Below the pieces are notes generated by a model. That model did not search any database. It was given only the letters and a program-made list of their open reading frames with translations, and was not told the DNA's origin. A DNA stretch of 64,000 nucleotides, taken from positions 1-64,000 of the forward strand of contig DHKO01000045.1 of the NCBI GenBank assembly GCA_002404895.1. The letters are read 5' to 3'. The number at the start of each line of letters is the position of its first letter. Positions within the stretch are counted from its first letter, which is position 1. Shown here in pieces: positions 32,654 to 41,800 of the stretch. The position numbers and the translations under genes were made by a program. This DNA is from Treponema sp. UBA4692. GTDB lineage: Bacteria > Spirochaetota > Spirochaetia > Treponematales > Treponemataceae.

Positions 32654-33289
32654 ATGCGGAAAAAGCACATTCCTGTAAAAAAGCTTTATTTTCTGATGAA
32701 CAAAGCCGCCGGAACGGTCTGTTCGACTGTGAGCGACAGGAGGCGGACTGTCTACGAGGCGTTTCCAATGGCGTTTTTGGTTGACGAGAACGGCGCGAAG
32801 CTTCATTCGGTTGGGCGGCTTGACTCTGACACCGAGGGCTTGCTTCTTTTTACAAACGACGGAAAGCTCAGCAATTTTTTGACTCGGCCAGAAAGCAAAA
32901 TCGAGAAGACTTATCTCGTTGTGCTTGCGTCGCCGGTTTGCACTTCTGAGCAGAAAAATTATGTTGAAAAAGCGGCTGCCGGGCTGGTTCTTCCGGCTGA
33001 AAAAAAGGCTGGCGAGCAGAAAAGCGGCGGCGCGGAAATCGCGTGGAAAAGCGAAACCGAATGTGAAATCTCGCTGTGCGAGGGAAAATTCCACGAGGTC
33101 AAGAGAATCTTCCGCGCGCTTGGAAACGAGGTAAAAAATCTGAAAAGAATAAAATTTGCGGGGCTGTCTCTTCCGGAAGATTTAGGCGCAGGCGATTTCA
33201 GGGAGATGACGGCGGAAGAAACCGAAAAACTCATCAGTTTGCAGATGACGAATCAGGAAAAAGCGTTTGGTCAGCAATCGTCACCGTGA
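32654..33289 (+). CDS. RsuA/RluB/E/F-family pseudouridine synthase
   Basis: Isomerises a uridine in rRNA to pseudouridine. The catalytic motif GRLDSDTEGLLLFTNDG (Asp in RLD) and the C-terminal GKFHEVKRIFRALG are typical. At 211 residues it starts directly at the catalytic domain (KKLYFLMNKAAGTVCS), without the N-terminal S4 RNA-binding domain of RsuA, as in RluE. Which rRNA position it modifies cannot be read. It follows the pump-associated gene by 22 nt and may be its operon partner. A hairpin array begins within its last codons. Confidence 0.9.
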   Translation: MRKKHIPVKKLYFLMNKAAGTVCSTVSDRRRTVYEAFPMAFLVDENGAKLHSVGRLDSDTEGLLLFTNDGKLSNFLTRPESKIEKTYLVVLASPVCTSEQKNYVEKAAAGLVLPAEKKAGEQKSGGAEIAWKSETECEISLCEGKFHEVKRIFRALGNEVKNLKRIKFAGLSLPEDLGAGDFREMTAEETEKLISLQMTNQEKAFGQQSSP

Positions 33290-33490
33290 CGAAATGAGAA
33301 AAAGTTCGTGGACGGCGAACGTCATCGTGACGAAGTGCGAAATAGTAAAAAGTCGGCGAACGTCATCGTGACGAATCAAGAAAAAGTGCTAAGTCGAAGA
33401 ACGTCATCATAACGTTCCTCGGAAATTCATTAGGTCGGCGAACGTCATCGTAACGTTTCACGAAAATTCATTAAGCCGACAATCATTATT
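33278..33490. repeat. 41-nt-period hairpin repeat array, locus 2 (CGTC/GACG stems)
   Basis: Five hairpins of 5-5-5 design start at 33278, 33319, 33360, 33401 and 33442, spaced exactly 41 nt each; a decayed trace lies at 33483. The first is TCGTC-ACCGT-GACGA, the next two ACGTC-ATCGT-GACGA, and the last two have AACGT as right arm. Linkers contain GAATCAAGAAAA and AGTCGGCGAA, like those of the array at 14657. The first unit overlaps the last codons of the pseudouridine synthase gene. The rest of the gap to 33600 is AT-rich with GAATC-type words and no gene. Confidence 0.92.
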
Positions 33491-33600
33491 TATAAAATCC
33501 TATTTTCCCGCCAAAATCTTGATTTTTTCATTCGTCATTACGAATTGCGAATCTTTCATTTTGAATCGTGAATCTTTCATCGCCTGATGTCCATTGAAAT

Positions 33601-33906
33601 TTAAACCATGAACCATTCCATCGCGAAAACCACGGCGCAGCAGACGCAGGCGACGGGAAAAAGTCCTGCTCCAAGCCAGCTCAGGATAATTCCGAGAACA
33701 AGCGCGGCGGCTCCTGCAAGCGGTGTTTGCGTTGCGTCCACAATCGCAGGAAAAGTCATCACGGAAAGAGTGACGTAAGGCACGTAATACAAAAACGAGC
33801 GCACAAACTGGTTTTTTATCGGTTTTCGGATTAGGGTGAGCGGCAGGACGCGGATAAGATAAGACACGAGCCACGCCGTGAAGATATAGATATACGGATT
33901 TCTCAT
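33601..33906 (-). CDS. azlD: AzlD-family branched-chain amino acid exporter subunit
   Basis: Small membrane partner of AzlC, together exporting branched-chain amino acids. The 101 residues form three or four helices (YIFTAWLVSYLIRVLPLTLI, YVPYVTLSVMTFPAIV, AAALVLGIILSWLGAGLF). AAGGAAA selects the ATG at 33906. The azlC stop lies 70 nt upstream on the same strand. Confidence 0.88.
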   Translation of the reverse strand: MRNPYIYIFTAWLVSYLIRVLPLTLIRKPIKNQFVRSFLYYVPYVTLSVMTFPAIVDATQTPLAGAAALVLGIILSWLGAGLFPVACVCCAVVFAMEWFMV

Positions 33907-33976
33907 AAAAATTTCCTTTTTGTTCAGATTTGAAGAAAGTTGCCGTTGAGGCAGACGCAACGCCTGTCAAGCGCGG

Positions 33977-34708
33977 TTATTTTTCTTCCTCCTTGACAGG
34001 CTTTAGAATCGCGGCGGCGGCTGAAATCAGCAGCGTGAGGATTATCGTCTTTGTGCCTGAGCTTAGCCGACTAAAAACCGGCGCAACGGAGCAAATCCAG
34101 CTTAGCGCGAAACTTAGCGGAACGATTATCCTGATTGCGAGATTCTTTTTTGCAGGCGGAATTATTATCGCGATGAACATTCCGTAGAGAGCGACAGAAA
34201 GCGCGCTTACCGCACGCTCGGGGAGCGAGTTTCCGGCGATGATTCCGAAGTAAGTTCCGAACGACCAGAGCAGAACCGCAACCGTCATCACGCCGTAGTT
34301 GTATGCAGGCTTGATTTTTCCCGGCCGCGCGATTGTGACGCCGAAAATCTCGTCTGTGATTCCGAATCCGATTAGGAGACGATGGACAAATGAAGTTTTC
34401 TCGCCGAATTTCTGGCTTAGCGCGCAGCTCATCAGAAGGTAGCGCGCGTTTACGGTCAAGGTTATCAGCGCGACTTCAAGATAGCTCGCCGCGTTCTGGA
34501 TTGCGGTGAAAAGCGCGTACTCGCCCGCGCTTGCAAGGTTGAAAAAGCTCGCGATAAATCCCTGAATCGGAGTGAGGCTCGCGTGCTTTGCGATTATTCC
34601 AAGTGAAAATGAAACCGCGAAATATCCAAGTCCGATTGGAATTCCGGCTGTAAGCCCTTCAAGAAAAGTTCTCGCGGCAGAATCATGCTTAATCTCGATT
34701 TTTGACAT
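33977..34708 (-). CDS. azlC: AzlC-family branched-chain amino acid exporter subunit
   Basis: Main permease of the AzlCD (YgaZH-like) exporter. The 243 residues open with FLEGLTAGIPIGLGYFAVSFSLG, the signature start of the family. Further segments are LASAGEYALFTAIQNAASYLEVALITLTVNARYLLM (quoted only in part here as NARYLLMSCAL) and GFGITDEIFGV. Seven or eight membrane helices are evident. It begins 27 nt downstream of the uvrC stop on the same strand and is followed by azlD. Export of excess leucine, isoleucine or valine, or analogues, is the family role. Confidence 0.92.
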   Translation of the reverse strand: MSKIEIKHDSAARTFLEGLTAGIPIGLGYFAVSFSLGIIAKHASLTPIQGFIASFFNLASAGEYALFTAIQNAASYLEVALITLTVNARYLLMSCALSQKFGEKTSFVHRLLIGFGITDEIFGVTIARPGKIKPAYNYGVMTVAVLLWSFGTYFGIIAGNSLPERAVSALSVALYGMFIAIIIPPAKKNLAIRIIVPLSFALSWICSVAPVFSRLSSGTKTIILTLLISAAAAILKPVKEEEK

Positions 34709-34735
34709 AGCGCATACTTTATCACTTTTTGAATT

Positions 34736-36982
34736 TTAGTTGAATGGCAGGCGTTTTTGAGGCTCTGCGACTTTGATTTCATCGTCAAGCGCAAGAGACG
34801 CGAGTTTTGACGCGAAAACGCTGTCGCCTGTTCTTTGAGTCTCGTTCTGCCCGAGCTGGCTCTGGAAGAAAAGCTTCTTCTGATTTTTTGTCTCGCCGCG
34901 TTTCTGAGAGGCCGCCTTTGCCGCAAGCAGAATTTCGCTTGCCTCGCCTGAGCGCACGTGAAGCGCCTGCGCGATTTCCGCCTCCTGCGCGTTCGCAAGG
35001 TTTTCGAGCGTGGAAAAAGTCTTTATCAGAATTTTCTCGCGTTTTTCGCCGACGTGCGGCAGCGAGATAAACGCTGAAACAGTGTTTTCCTTTGTCCTTA
35101 GATTCTGGTTCCGGCTTGTTGCAAAACGGTGTGTCTCGTCTCTCACTCTCTGCAAAAGACGGAGCGCGTCGCTTCGCCTCGGCAGGCAGATTGGCTTTGA
35201 GGCGTGCGGCCGCCAGATTTCCTCGTCTCGTTTTGCAAGCCCTGCAATCGGAATGTCGAGGTCGAGAGCCTTCAAGATTCCGTCAACCGCGTCTACCTGC
35301 CCGATTCCGCCGTCGATAAGAATCAGGTCTGGAAGAGGCTTTTTCTCGTTTACGAGCCGCGAGTATCTTCTTGAGGCAGCCTCGCGCATTGAGGCGAAGT
35401 CGTCGATTACTCCGTTCGTTGTTTTCAGCCTGAAATATCTGTAGTTCTTCTTGTCGGGATTTCCGTCCCAGAACGAGATAAGCGAGGCGACCGGAAATTT
35501 TCCGCCAATATGCGCAATATCAAATCCTTCGATTCTGTGAGGAATGCGCTCAAGTCCGAGAAGCGACTTTAGCTCGTTCAAGGCCGGCGTGTCTCCGCGC
35601 TCTCTCATTCTTCGGATAATATCTTCTTTTGCGTTGTGCTTCGCCATTTCAAGAATAGCAGAGTCTCGCCTGTGCTGCGTGTCGCCGGAAGAGATTTTTA
35701 TGATTTGCGTTGCGGATTTTGCGTCAGCGGAATTTTCGGCATTCTGCTGATGACGAGTTTCGTCTTGCGTTAGCGCTGGAAGCGGCGGCGTTAGCCGTTG
35801 CGGAGCGGAGCGGAGCAATGGAGCGTCAGCGTAATTTTCGACATCCTGTCGATAACGAGTTTCTTTCAGAAACTCAGAGCTTTTTTTGCTTTGTGTGCCA
35901 TCCGTGGCACAGTTTGAAAAACTAATTTTACGGACATCGTGGTCATCGTCGGCGGAAACGCCCTGATTTTCTTCATTTTGAGCTGAAGACTGCTCCAGCC
36001 ATTTTGCGAGAATTTCCGTTGCGTCGTCGTCGCTCACGTAGATTTTTGACGGAAGCGAGTTGTCGCCGGAATAATATTTCGCCGCGAATTCTTCCAAAAG
36101 CTCGCCGTCCTCAGCAAGGCTTTCAACCTGAAAATTGTCGCGCCCGGTGAGCTTTCCGCCGCGTATTTTCAAGACGGTAAAGCTTACAAGCTCGCCTTCC
36201 CTGTAGTGCGCGATGTAGTCCTTGTCCTCGCCCTCGAAATCCTCGACGATGTTTTGGTTCTGCATAATTGTGAGCGCGCGAAGTCCGTCTCTTAGCCTCG
36301 CAGCTTTCTCAAAGTTCAATTTCGCCGCCGCATCTTTCATTTCCGCCGTTATTTTCTGAACCGCCTCGTCGTCTTTTCCCTTAAGTAAGGCTTTGATTTC
36401 TTCGATAAATTCATTGTAGGACTGTTTATCGATTTTGCCGCAGCACGGAGCCTTGCATCTTCCGATGTGGTAATACATGCACGGTGCTTCCCGCTTTTTG
36501 AGCGTTCTGCAGTGCCTTACAGGATAAATCTTGTAGAGCGTGTCGATGAAAGTGTCGAGAGCTGTCGCGTCTGGATAAGGTCCGAAATATGTCGAGCCGT
36601 CATGGCGGATAAGCCGTGTCTTGTAGAAGCGCGGAAATTCCTCGTTCGTGATTTTTAGCGAAGGATAGGACTTTCCGTCTTTGAGCTGGATATTGTAGCG
36701 CGGCGAATATTTCTTGATTAAGTTGTTTTCAAGGAGAAACGCCTCGTACTCGTTGCTTGTCGTGATGTACTCGATTGACTTTGCATTTGAGACGAGAAGC
36801 TGAGTCTTAATCTGCCGCTCGCCCGAAAAATACGAAGTCAGCCGGTTTTTAAGGTTTTTGGCTTTGCCTACGTAAATGACGGTTTGCTCCGCATTCCGCC
36901 ACATATAAACGCCGCTTGAGGAGGGGGCTTTTAACGCAGTTTGGTGAAGATTTTCATAATCTGGGTTATTAGTGTTGTTCAT
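34736..36982 (-). CDS. uvrC: Excinuclease ABC subunit C with in-frame repeat insertion
   Basis: Makes both incisions in nucleotide excision repair. The 748 residues include the GIY-YIG nuclease (about 22-98; SGVYMWRN, VIYVGKAKNLKNRL), the UVR helical hairpin (about 205-240; LNFEKAARLRDGLRAL), the RNase H-like nuclease (IEGFDIAHIGGKFPVAS, LILIDGGIGQVDAV) and C-terminal HhH motifs (LPHVGEKREKILI). About 70 extra residues (about 354-422, with CATDGTQSKKSSEFLKETR and APLLRSAPQRL) sit between the strand after AKWLEQ and the helix MAKHNAKED, and are encoded entirely by dispersed palindromic repeats. UvrC is normally near 600 residues. The frame is intact, so the protein is probably functional. No ribosome site is clear at the ATG. 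Confidence 0.96.
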   Translation of the reverse strand: MNNTNNPDYENLHQTALKAPSSSGVYMWRNAEQTVIYVGKAKNLKNRLTSYFSGERQIKTQLLVSNAKSIEYITTSNEYEAFLLENNLIKKYSPRYNIQLKDGKSYPSLKITNEEFPRFYKTRLIRHDGSTYFGPYPDATALDTFIDTLYKIYPVRHCRTLKKREAPCMYYHIGRCKAPCCGKIDKQSYNEFIEEIKALLKGKDDEAVQKITAEMKDAAAKLNFEKAARLRDGLRALTIMQNQNIVEDFEGEDKDYIAHYREGELVSFTVLKIRGGKLTGRDNFQVESLAEDGELLEEFAAKYYSGDNSLPSKIYVSDDDATEILAKWLEQSSAQNEENQGVSADDDHDVRKISFSNCATDGTQSKKSSEFLKETRYRQDVENYADAPLLRSAPQRLTPPLPALTQDETRHQQNAENSADAKSATQIIKISSGDTQHRRDSAILEMAKHNAKEDIIRRMRERGDTPALNELKSLLGLERIPHRIEGFDIAHIGGKFPVASLISFWDGNPDKKNYRYFRLKTTNGVIDDFASMREAASRRYSRLVNEKKPLPDLILIDGGIGQVDAVDGILKALDLDIPIAGLAKRDEEIWRPHASKPICLPRRSDALRLLQRVRDETHRFATSRNQNLRTKENTVSAFISLPHVGEKREKILIKTFSTLENLANAQEAEIAQALHVRSGEASEILLAAKAASQKRGETKNQKKLFFQSQLGQNETQRTGDSVFASKLASLALDDEIKVAEPQKRLPFN
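35717..35964 (-). repeat. Composite palindromic element inserted in frame in uvrC
   Basis: Read in the uvrC sense, 35964 to 35838 is a copy of the element at 37101-37230. It begins AGGGCGTTTCCGCCGA and contains three hairpins: TGTGCC/GGCACA (35894-35911), GAGTTTC/GAAACTC (35857-35875) and TCGAC-AGGAT-GTCGA (35838-35852). A GC-rich block of the other dispersed family follows (35766-35826). Next is a second 41-nt unit (hairpin 35736-35750, TCGGC-ATTCT-GCTGA on the plus strand), similar to the end of the first element. The total length keeps the uvrC frame open. Confidence 0.9.
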
Positions 36983-37100
36983 ATGATTTTTTCAAAATTA
37001 AAAATATTTTCTATAATTCCAAAAGATTTTTCGGAAAGTCTATCACAAAAAATGCTTGTAAAAAATCAGTTTTTGCCGGTTCGGAAAAAATCAAATTACA

Positions 37101-37243
37101 AGGGCGTTTCCGCCGAAAACGGCGGGTCGATATGCCGCGAAATTCGGTTTTCAAACTGTGCCACGGACGGCACACAAAGCAAAAAAAGTTCTGAGTTTCT
37201 GAAAGAAACTCGTTATCGACAGGAGGTCGATAATTGCGCTAAC
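37101..37243 (+). repeat. Composite palindromic element upstream of the LamG/FN3 gene
   Basis: Second copy of the uvrC element, in direct orientation to the LamG gene. From about 37149 to 37230 it differs from the uvrC copy at only about three positions in 83. The hairpins are at 37157-37174, 37193-37211 and 37216-37230. Its last hairpin loop reads AGGAG, giving an AGGAGGT word that looks like a ribosome site. The region 36983-37264 otherwise holds only AT-rich DNA between two divergent genes. Confidence 0.9.
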
Positions 37244-37264
37244 ACGCGGAATAAAAATCCAGCC

Positions 37265-38788
37265 GTGAATTTTTATTCCACACTTTCCGCATTCTTGCGG
37301 CGAAATTTTGCAGCTGTTTTATTGGCTTTTGCATTTGCTCCGCTTTTCGCGGCGCAGAAAACGCTTGTTCTCGGCGGCGAGAACGGCTGGAAAAATATTT
37401 CCGAGATGAGCGGGCTTGAGCTTGGAAAAGGGCAGTTCGGCTACGACGCGGTTGTGCTTTCAACCGCTGTTCAGCCATCGAATCCCGGCACGGATATGCT
37501 CGTTACTTTTGACGGCGGAAATTTTTCTGACAGGGCAGGAAATTACAAAGTCCTTGAAAACAGCCTTGTCTCAACATCTGATTCTGTAAAAGGCGACGGA
37601 GCGGCTTTAAGCCGTGGCAACGGAAAGGGGCTGACCTTGCGCGGAAAAGACGGCTCTTTGTTCGGCTCGGAAGGAAATTCCGGCTCTTTTATGATTGAAT
37701 TCTGGCTTTGCCCGGCAATCGCCGAGAACGGCGAGACGATTTTCTCGTGGCGTTCATCTCTTAACTACAACAATTACGCGGAATATCAGATGATTAGCGC
37801 GATTATGAACAAGAATCATCTCGTCTGGACTTTTAACAATCTCTTTTTCGGATACAAAAATGAAAAAGTTATTTTGCAGGGAATTTCAAACGTTGTTCCG
37901 CAGAAATGGAGCCGCCACACAGTCTCGTTCGATGAGGAAAACGGAATTCTCGAATATCTCGTTGACGGCCGCACGGAAGATTTGGTTTACGTTACTAAAA
38001 ACGGGCATGAAAGCGGCGAGGTCTGCAATCCTGTTCTTGGAAAAAAAGCCTCGCTTGAATTCTGCGGAGCTTACACTGGAAAAATCGACAATATCAGAAT
38101 CAGCAAATATTCTTATGAAAATGAGCTTGCCGACGTTTTCACAACAGGGAACGAAAAATACAAGATTGACGGCGGAAAATTTGTTACAGAGCCGATTCTC
38201 GTTTCCCATTCGGCGGTGATGAAAAAAATCGACGCGCTTATGAGCGTTCCTTCCCAGACCGACGTGAAATTTTATGTGCGCTCAGGCGACAACTGCTTTG
38301 GCTGGACAGATTCTTATCCTGAATGGAAAGAAGTTGTTCCGGGAGAAGATATTTCTGACGTTTCGGGGCTTTATTTTCAAGTCTCGGCGGAGCTTCTTCC
38401 TGACGGCGGAGCTGAAAAAACGCCTTCAATCACCGAGCTTGCAATAAAATACGACGAGCAGGACGAGCCTCTTCCGCCTTTCTCTGTTCTGGCGGACGCA
38501 GGAGACGGAAGCGTTACTGTTAGCTGGAGCTATTCTGTTGACGACAGCGCGGGCGGCTATCTTGTTTATTACGGAAACCGGCCGGGAGAATATTTGGGAA
38601 GAACTGCGGTTGAGGGCGCATCTCCTGTAAAAGCCGGAAATCAGTCATCAATAACTTTGAGCGGGCTTCAAAACGGAAAAATTTATTATTTCGCCGTTGC
38701 CGCATATTCAAAGATTGATGGTAGAATAATAGGAACACTTTCAAAGGAAGTTTACGCAAGACCTAGCTCAAGACTTGCAATAAAATAG
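37265..38788 (+). CDS. Exported LamG-like / fibronectin type III protein
   Basis: Probable surface or periplasmic binding protein. A signal peptide (LRRNFAAVLLAFAFAPLFAA) is followed by a LamG/concanavalin-type jelly roll (about 110-275 of the mature region: GNSGSFMIEFWLCPAI, ISNVVPQKWSRHTVSFDEE, IDNIRISKYSYENELADVF). After a linker comes a C-terminal FN3 domain (SVLADAGDGSVTVSWSYSVDD, LSGLQNGKIYYFAVAAYS). The frame stays open upstream to 36941, but that part is repeat element and uvrC promoter region. The start is therefore uncertain: GTG at 37265 or TTG at 37295 would give a normal signal peptide, though neither has a good ribosome site. The TPR gene follows after 22 nt. Confidence 0.7.
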   Translation: MNFYSTLSAFLRRNFAAVLLAFAFAPLFAAQKTLVLGGENGWKNISEMSGLELGKGQFGYDAVVLSTAVQPSNPGTDMLVTFDGGNFSDRAGNYKVLENSLVSTSDSVKGDGAALSRGNGKGLTLRGKDGSLFGSEGNSGSFMIEFWLCPAIAENGETIFSWRSSLNYNNYAEYQMISAIMNKNHLVWTFNNLFFGYKNEKVILQGISNVVPQKWSRHTVSFDEENGILEYLVDGRTEDLVYVTKNGHESGEVCNPVLGKKASLEFCGAYTGKIDNIRISKYSYENELADVFTTGNEKYKIDGGKFVTEPILVSHSAVMKKIDALMSVPSQTDVKFYVRSGDNCFGWTDSYPEWKEVVPGEDISDVSGLYFQVSAELLPDGGAEKTPSITELAIKYDEQDEPLPPFSVLADAGDGSVTVSWSYSVDDSAGGYLVYYGNRPGEYLGRTAVEGASPVKAGNQSSITLSGLQNGKIYYFAVAAYSKIDGRIIGTLSKEVYARPSSRLAIK

Positions 38789-38810
38789 AAAACGAGGAGC
38801 AGACGATAAA

Positions 38811-41800
38811 ATGGCAGATCCGAATCTTTTGTTGACGCGCGCAAAATCAGCAATGCTGGCCAGAGATTATCAGCTGGCGGCAAAATATTATAAAACTTTG
38901 ATTTCCGAGAATCCTGACAATGTTGACTACAAAATCCAGCTCGGAAATCTTTATGTAAAGGCCGGAGATGACGACCATGCTTTTGACGTTTTTCAAGTCA
39001 TTTTAAAGTCGAATCCTGAAAATCTTACAGTTCTTATGGCTCTTGCTGGAATCAACCGGCGCAAAGAGCGTTTTGATGAGTCTGTCGCGGTTTTGGAGCA
39101 GGCTCTGCTTATCTCGAACAATTCCCCTGAAGACTTGGCGACAATCAACTATAATCTTGGATTCACTTACCGGCAGATGGGCAACAATGATGACGCTCTC
39201 CGCTGCTTTGAGAATGTAATCGCTGAAAATCCGAAAGATGTTCTTTCGTACAATCACTTGGGCGCAATCCACGCGCTTCAAGGCGACCAGCAAAAAGCGA
39301 TTGAGGCTTACCAGCGCGGTCTTCAGTTTGACCCGAACCATCCGATTCTTCATTTCAACATTGCAAGAAGCTACGCAGAAATCGGCGACACAAAAAAAGC
39401 TCTTTCTCATTACGAGTCGGCTCTCCGCGCAAAACCGGGCTGGCTTGACGCAATTGAGGAATACGCGAATCTTCTTTTGAAAGACAATAAGGTAAAAGAA
39501 GCCGAGGACACAGTCCAGAAGGCTTTGAAGCTTAATCCTGACGATGTGAAAATGCACACTTCAATGGGAAATGTCTACAACCGAAAAAGCATTTTTGACA
39601 ATGCGGAAATAGAGTTCAAGAAGGCTCTTGACGGCAACGATGAATATAAGCCTGCGCTCACAGGACTTGCACATTCGCTTGAAAAGCAGGGAAAGCACGC
39701 CGAGGCCGCCGAGACAATCAAGAAAGTCTCTCGCCTGAATCCTGACGATGTGGCAATCATAAAGCAATCGGCGCACGTTCTTCTTTCCGCGAATTTTCTT
39801 TCAGCCGCATACGAGAAAATCAGCCGTCTTTGGGAGATAAATCCGGACGACCCTCAGACAATCAGCCTGCTTGCCCAGTATTACATTGGAAAAGGCGATG
39901 AGGGCAAGGTTGAAAACTGCTTTGACAAAATCCAGCGTGTCGCGCCTGATTATAAAGATATTTACCGCGACTGGGGAACGAGATATATCCAGAAAGGCGA
40001 CACGCAAAAGGCTGAGCAGTATCTTAAAACGGCAATCCAGCAGAATCCGAAAGACGCAGAGTCGATGATGTATCTCGGCGAGATTTACGAGTCAACAAAA
40101 CGCCCGGAAGACGCTCTTTCAATGTACAAAAAAGCCAGCCATGCGGATATTTTCAACGAATTCTCAAAAAAGGAAGCCGAAAAACTCGAAGAAAACGGCG
40201 TAAATGCAATAAACGCGGGATTTGTCGCAGGCGAAAGCGTAATGAACACAAATCCTCGAAATCCTTTTGCGGATGAAAACAATCCGGCTTCGTTCATCGT
40301 GAAAAAAGCCGAAAATCCGAGCCTTGCTGACGACAACAAATTGCCTGATTTGCTCAACGACACTTCAAATCCGCTCAACGATGATTTTGCGCAGTTTGAA
40401 AACAAGACTGTCGGCGAAATTGAAATGGCGAGCGACAACGACTTGCTTGAAAAAAATCCTGACGGCAATCTTCTCGATGACAATTTTGACGGAGATTCTG
40501 GAAAAGACGGCTTTGAATCTGCAAATCCAGAAAATTCTGATTACAAAGACGACAGTCTTCTTGACGAAAATCCTGTTGCAGACGAAAAATCCGAAAAAAA
40601 TGAGGACGGCAAGAACCAAAAAAATGTCGATGAGGATTTTGACTTTGAGCAGTTCGGAATGGAAAAGCTCAAAGATGAGAATTCCGAGGAAATTTCGGTC
40701 GCTTCAATTGACGACTTGATGCAGGCGGAAGAAGTGAACAAGGGCGACAAGCCTGCCGACATTGAGGAGATTGTTGACGACGGAACTCCGCTTGACGAGG
40801 AAGACGAGCCTGAAATCGAATTTATTCCTGACGGCTCTGATTTTATGGAAGAAGATGAAAAGGAGCTTCTTGAGCCTGAAAACCGGAACCCTCGGGAAAA
40901 ACCTGCAAAAAATCTTTCGAAAGACGATTCTGATTCTCCAGCTGATGACGAGGACGAGGAAACGGACGCTCCTGAAATGCTCGACTATTCAAACTGGAAT
41001 CCTGACTCTGACGGAAAAAATAACGAAACGAAAATTGAAAAAAGCGATAATTCTCCGTTTGCATCGGAACTTTCTGACAAGATTGACTCTCTTAAAGACC
41101 AGATAAAATCCGCTTCTGAAATGGCGGAAGCCGCGAAAGATTCTGCAGAAAAGCTTTTGTCAAATTTCCGGGACGAAATTCCTTTTGAAGCCGATTTGCC
41201 TGAGGAAGAGCTTGCGGACGATTTTTATGTAGAGCCGGAAAATTCCGAGCAAGTCGAGCCGGACGAAGAAAACGAAGACGAGCCTGAGATTTTGGATGGG
41301 CTGGACGAAAATATGGAGAAGACTCCAGAAGAAAATGATGAGAATCATGCGAATCCGGAATTTCTTCCTGAAGAGGATTCTGTTTCTGAAAAAGAGGAAT
41401 TTGAGGCCGCTGAAAAGCCAGCTGACGAGCTTACGAGCGAAGAGCTGATGATGAAGCGCGCAATCGATATGCTTCCTGATATTGTTCGGGGGCTTGAAGA
41501 CCGCGCGGTGTTCTTTAGATTCAAGAATTATCTTGAAATGTTCAAGTCTCTGCGGAAAATGCTTGAGTATCTGCCTGACACAAAGCGCGAGGAATTCCTT
41601 TCAAGCGAGAATAGAATTCTGCTAGACTACATTATTTCAAAGCTCGCGGGCAGGCCGGGGCTTTACGCGACTGTAAAAGGCTTGTTCAATTCGGGAATAA
41701 TCCACGAGAATCCTGCGCTGAAAGGTTCTGACAATAACGGAATTGAGCTTACAAAAGAGGTTTTCGCGATTTTAAAGCGTCTTTCAGGCTGTCTTGACGA

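Noticed and set aside
36941..37264. Upstream N-terminal extension of the LamG/FN3 protein
   Set aside because: The extra 108 codons overlap the uvrC start and the palindromic element, and would place the signal peptide in the middle of the protein.
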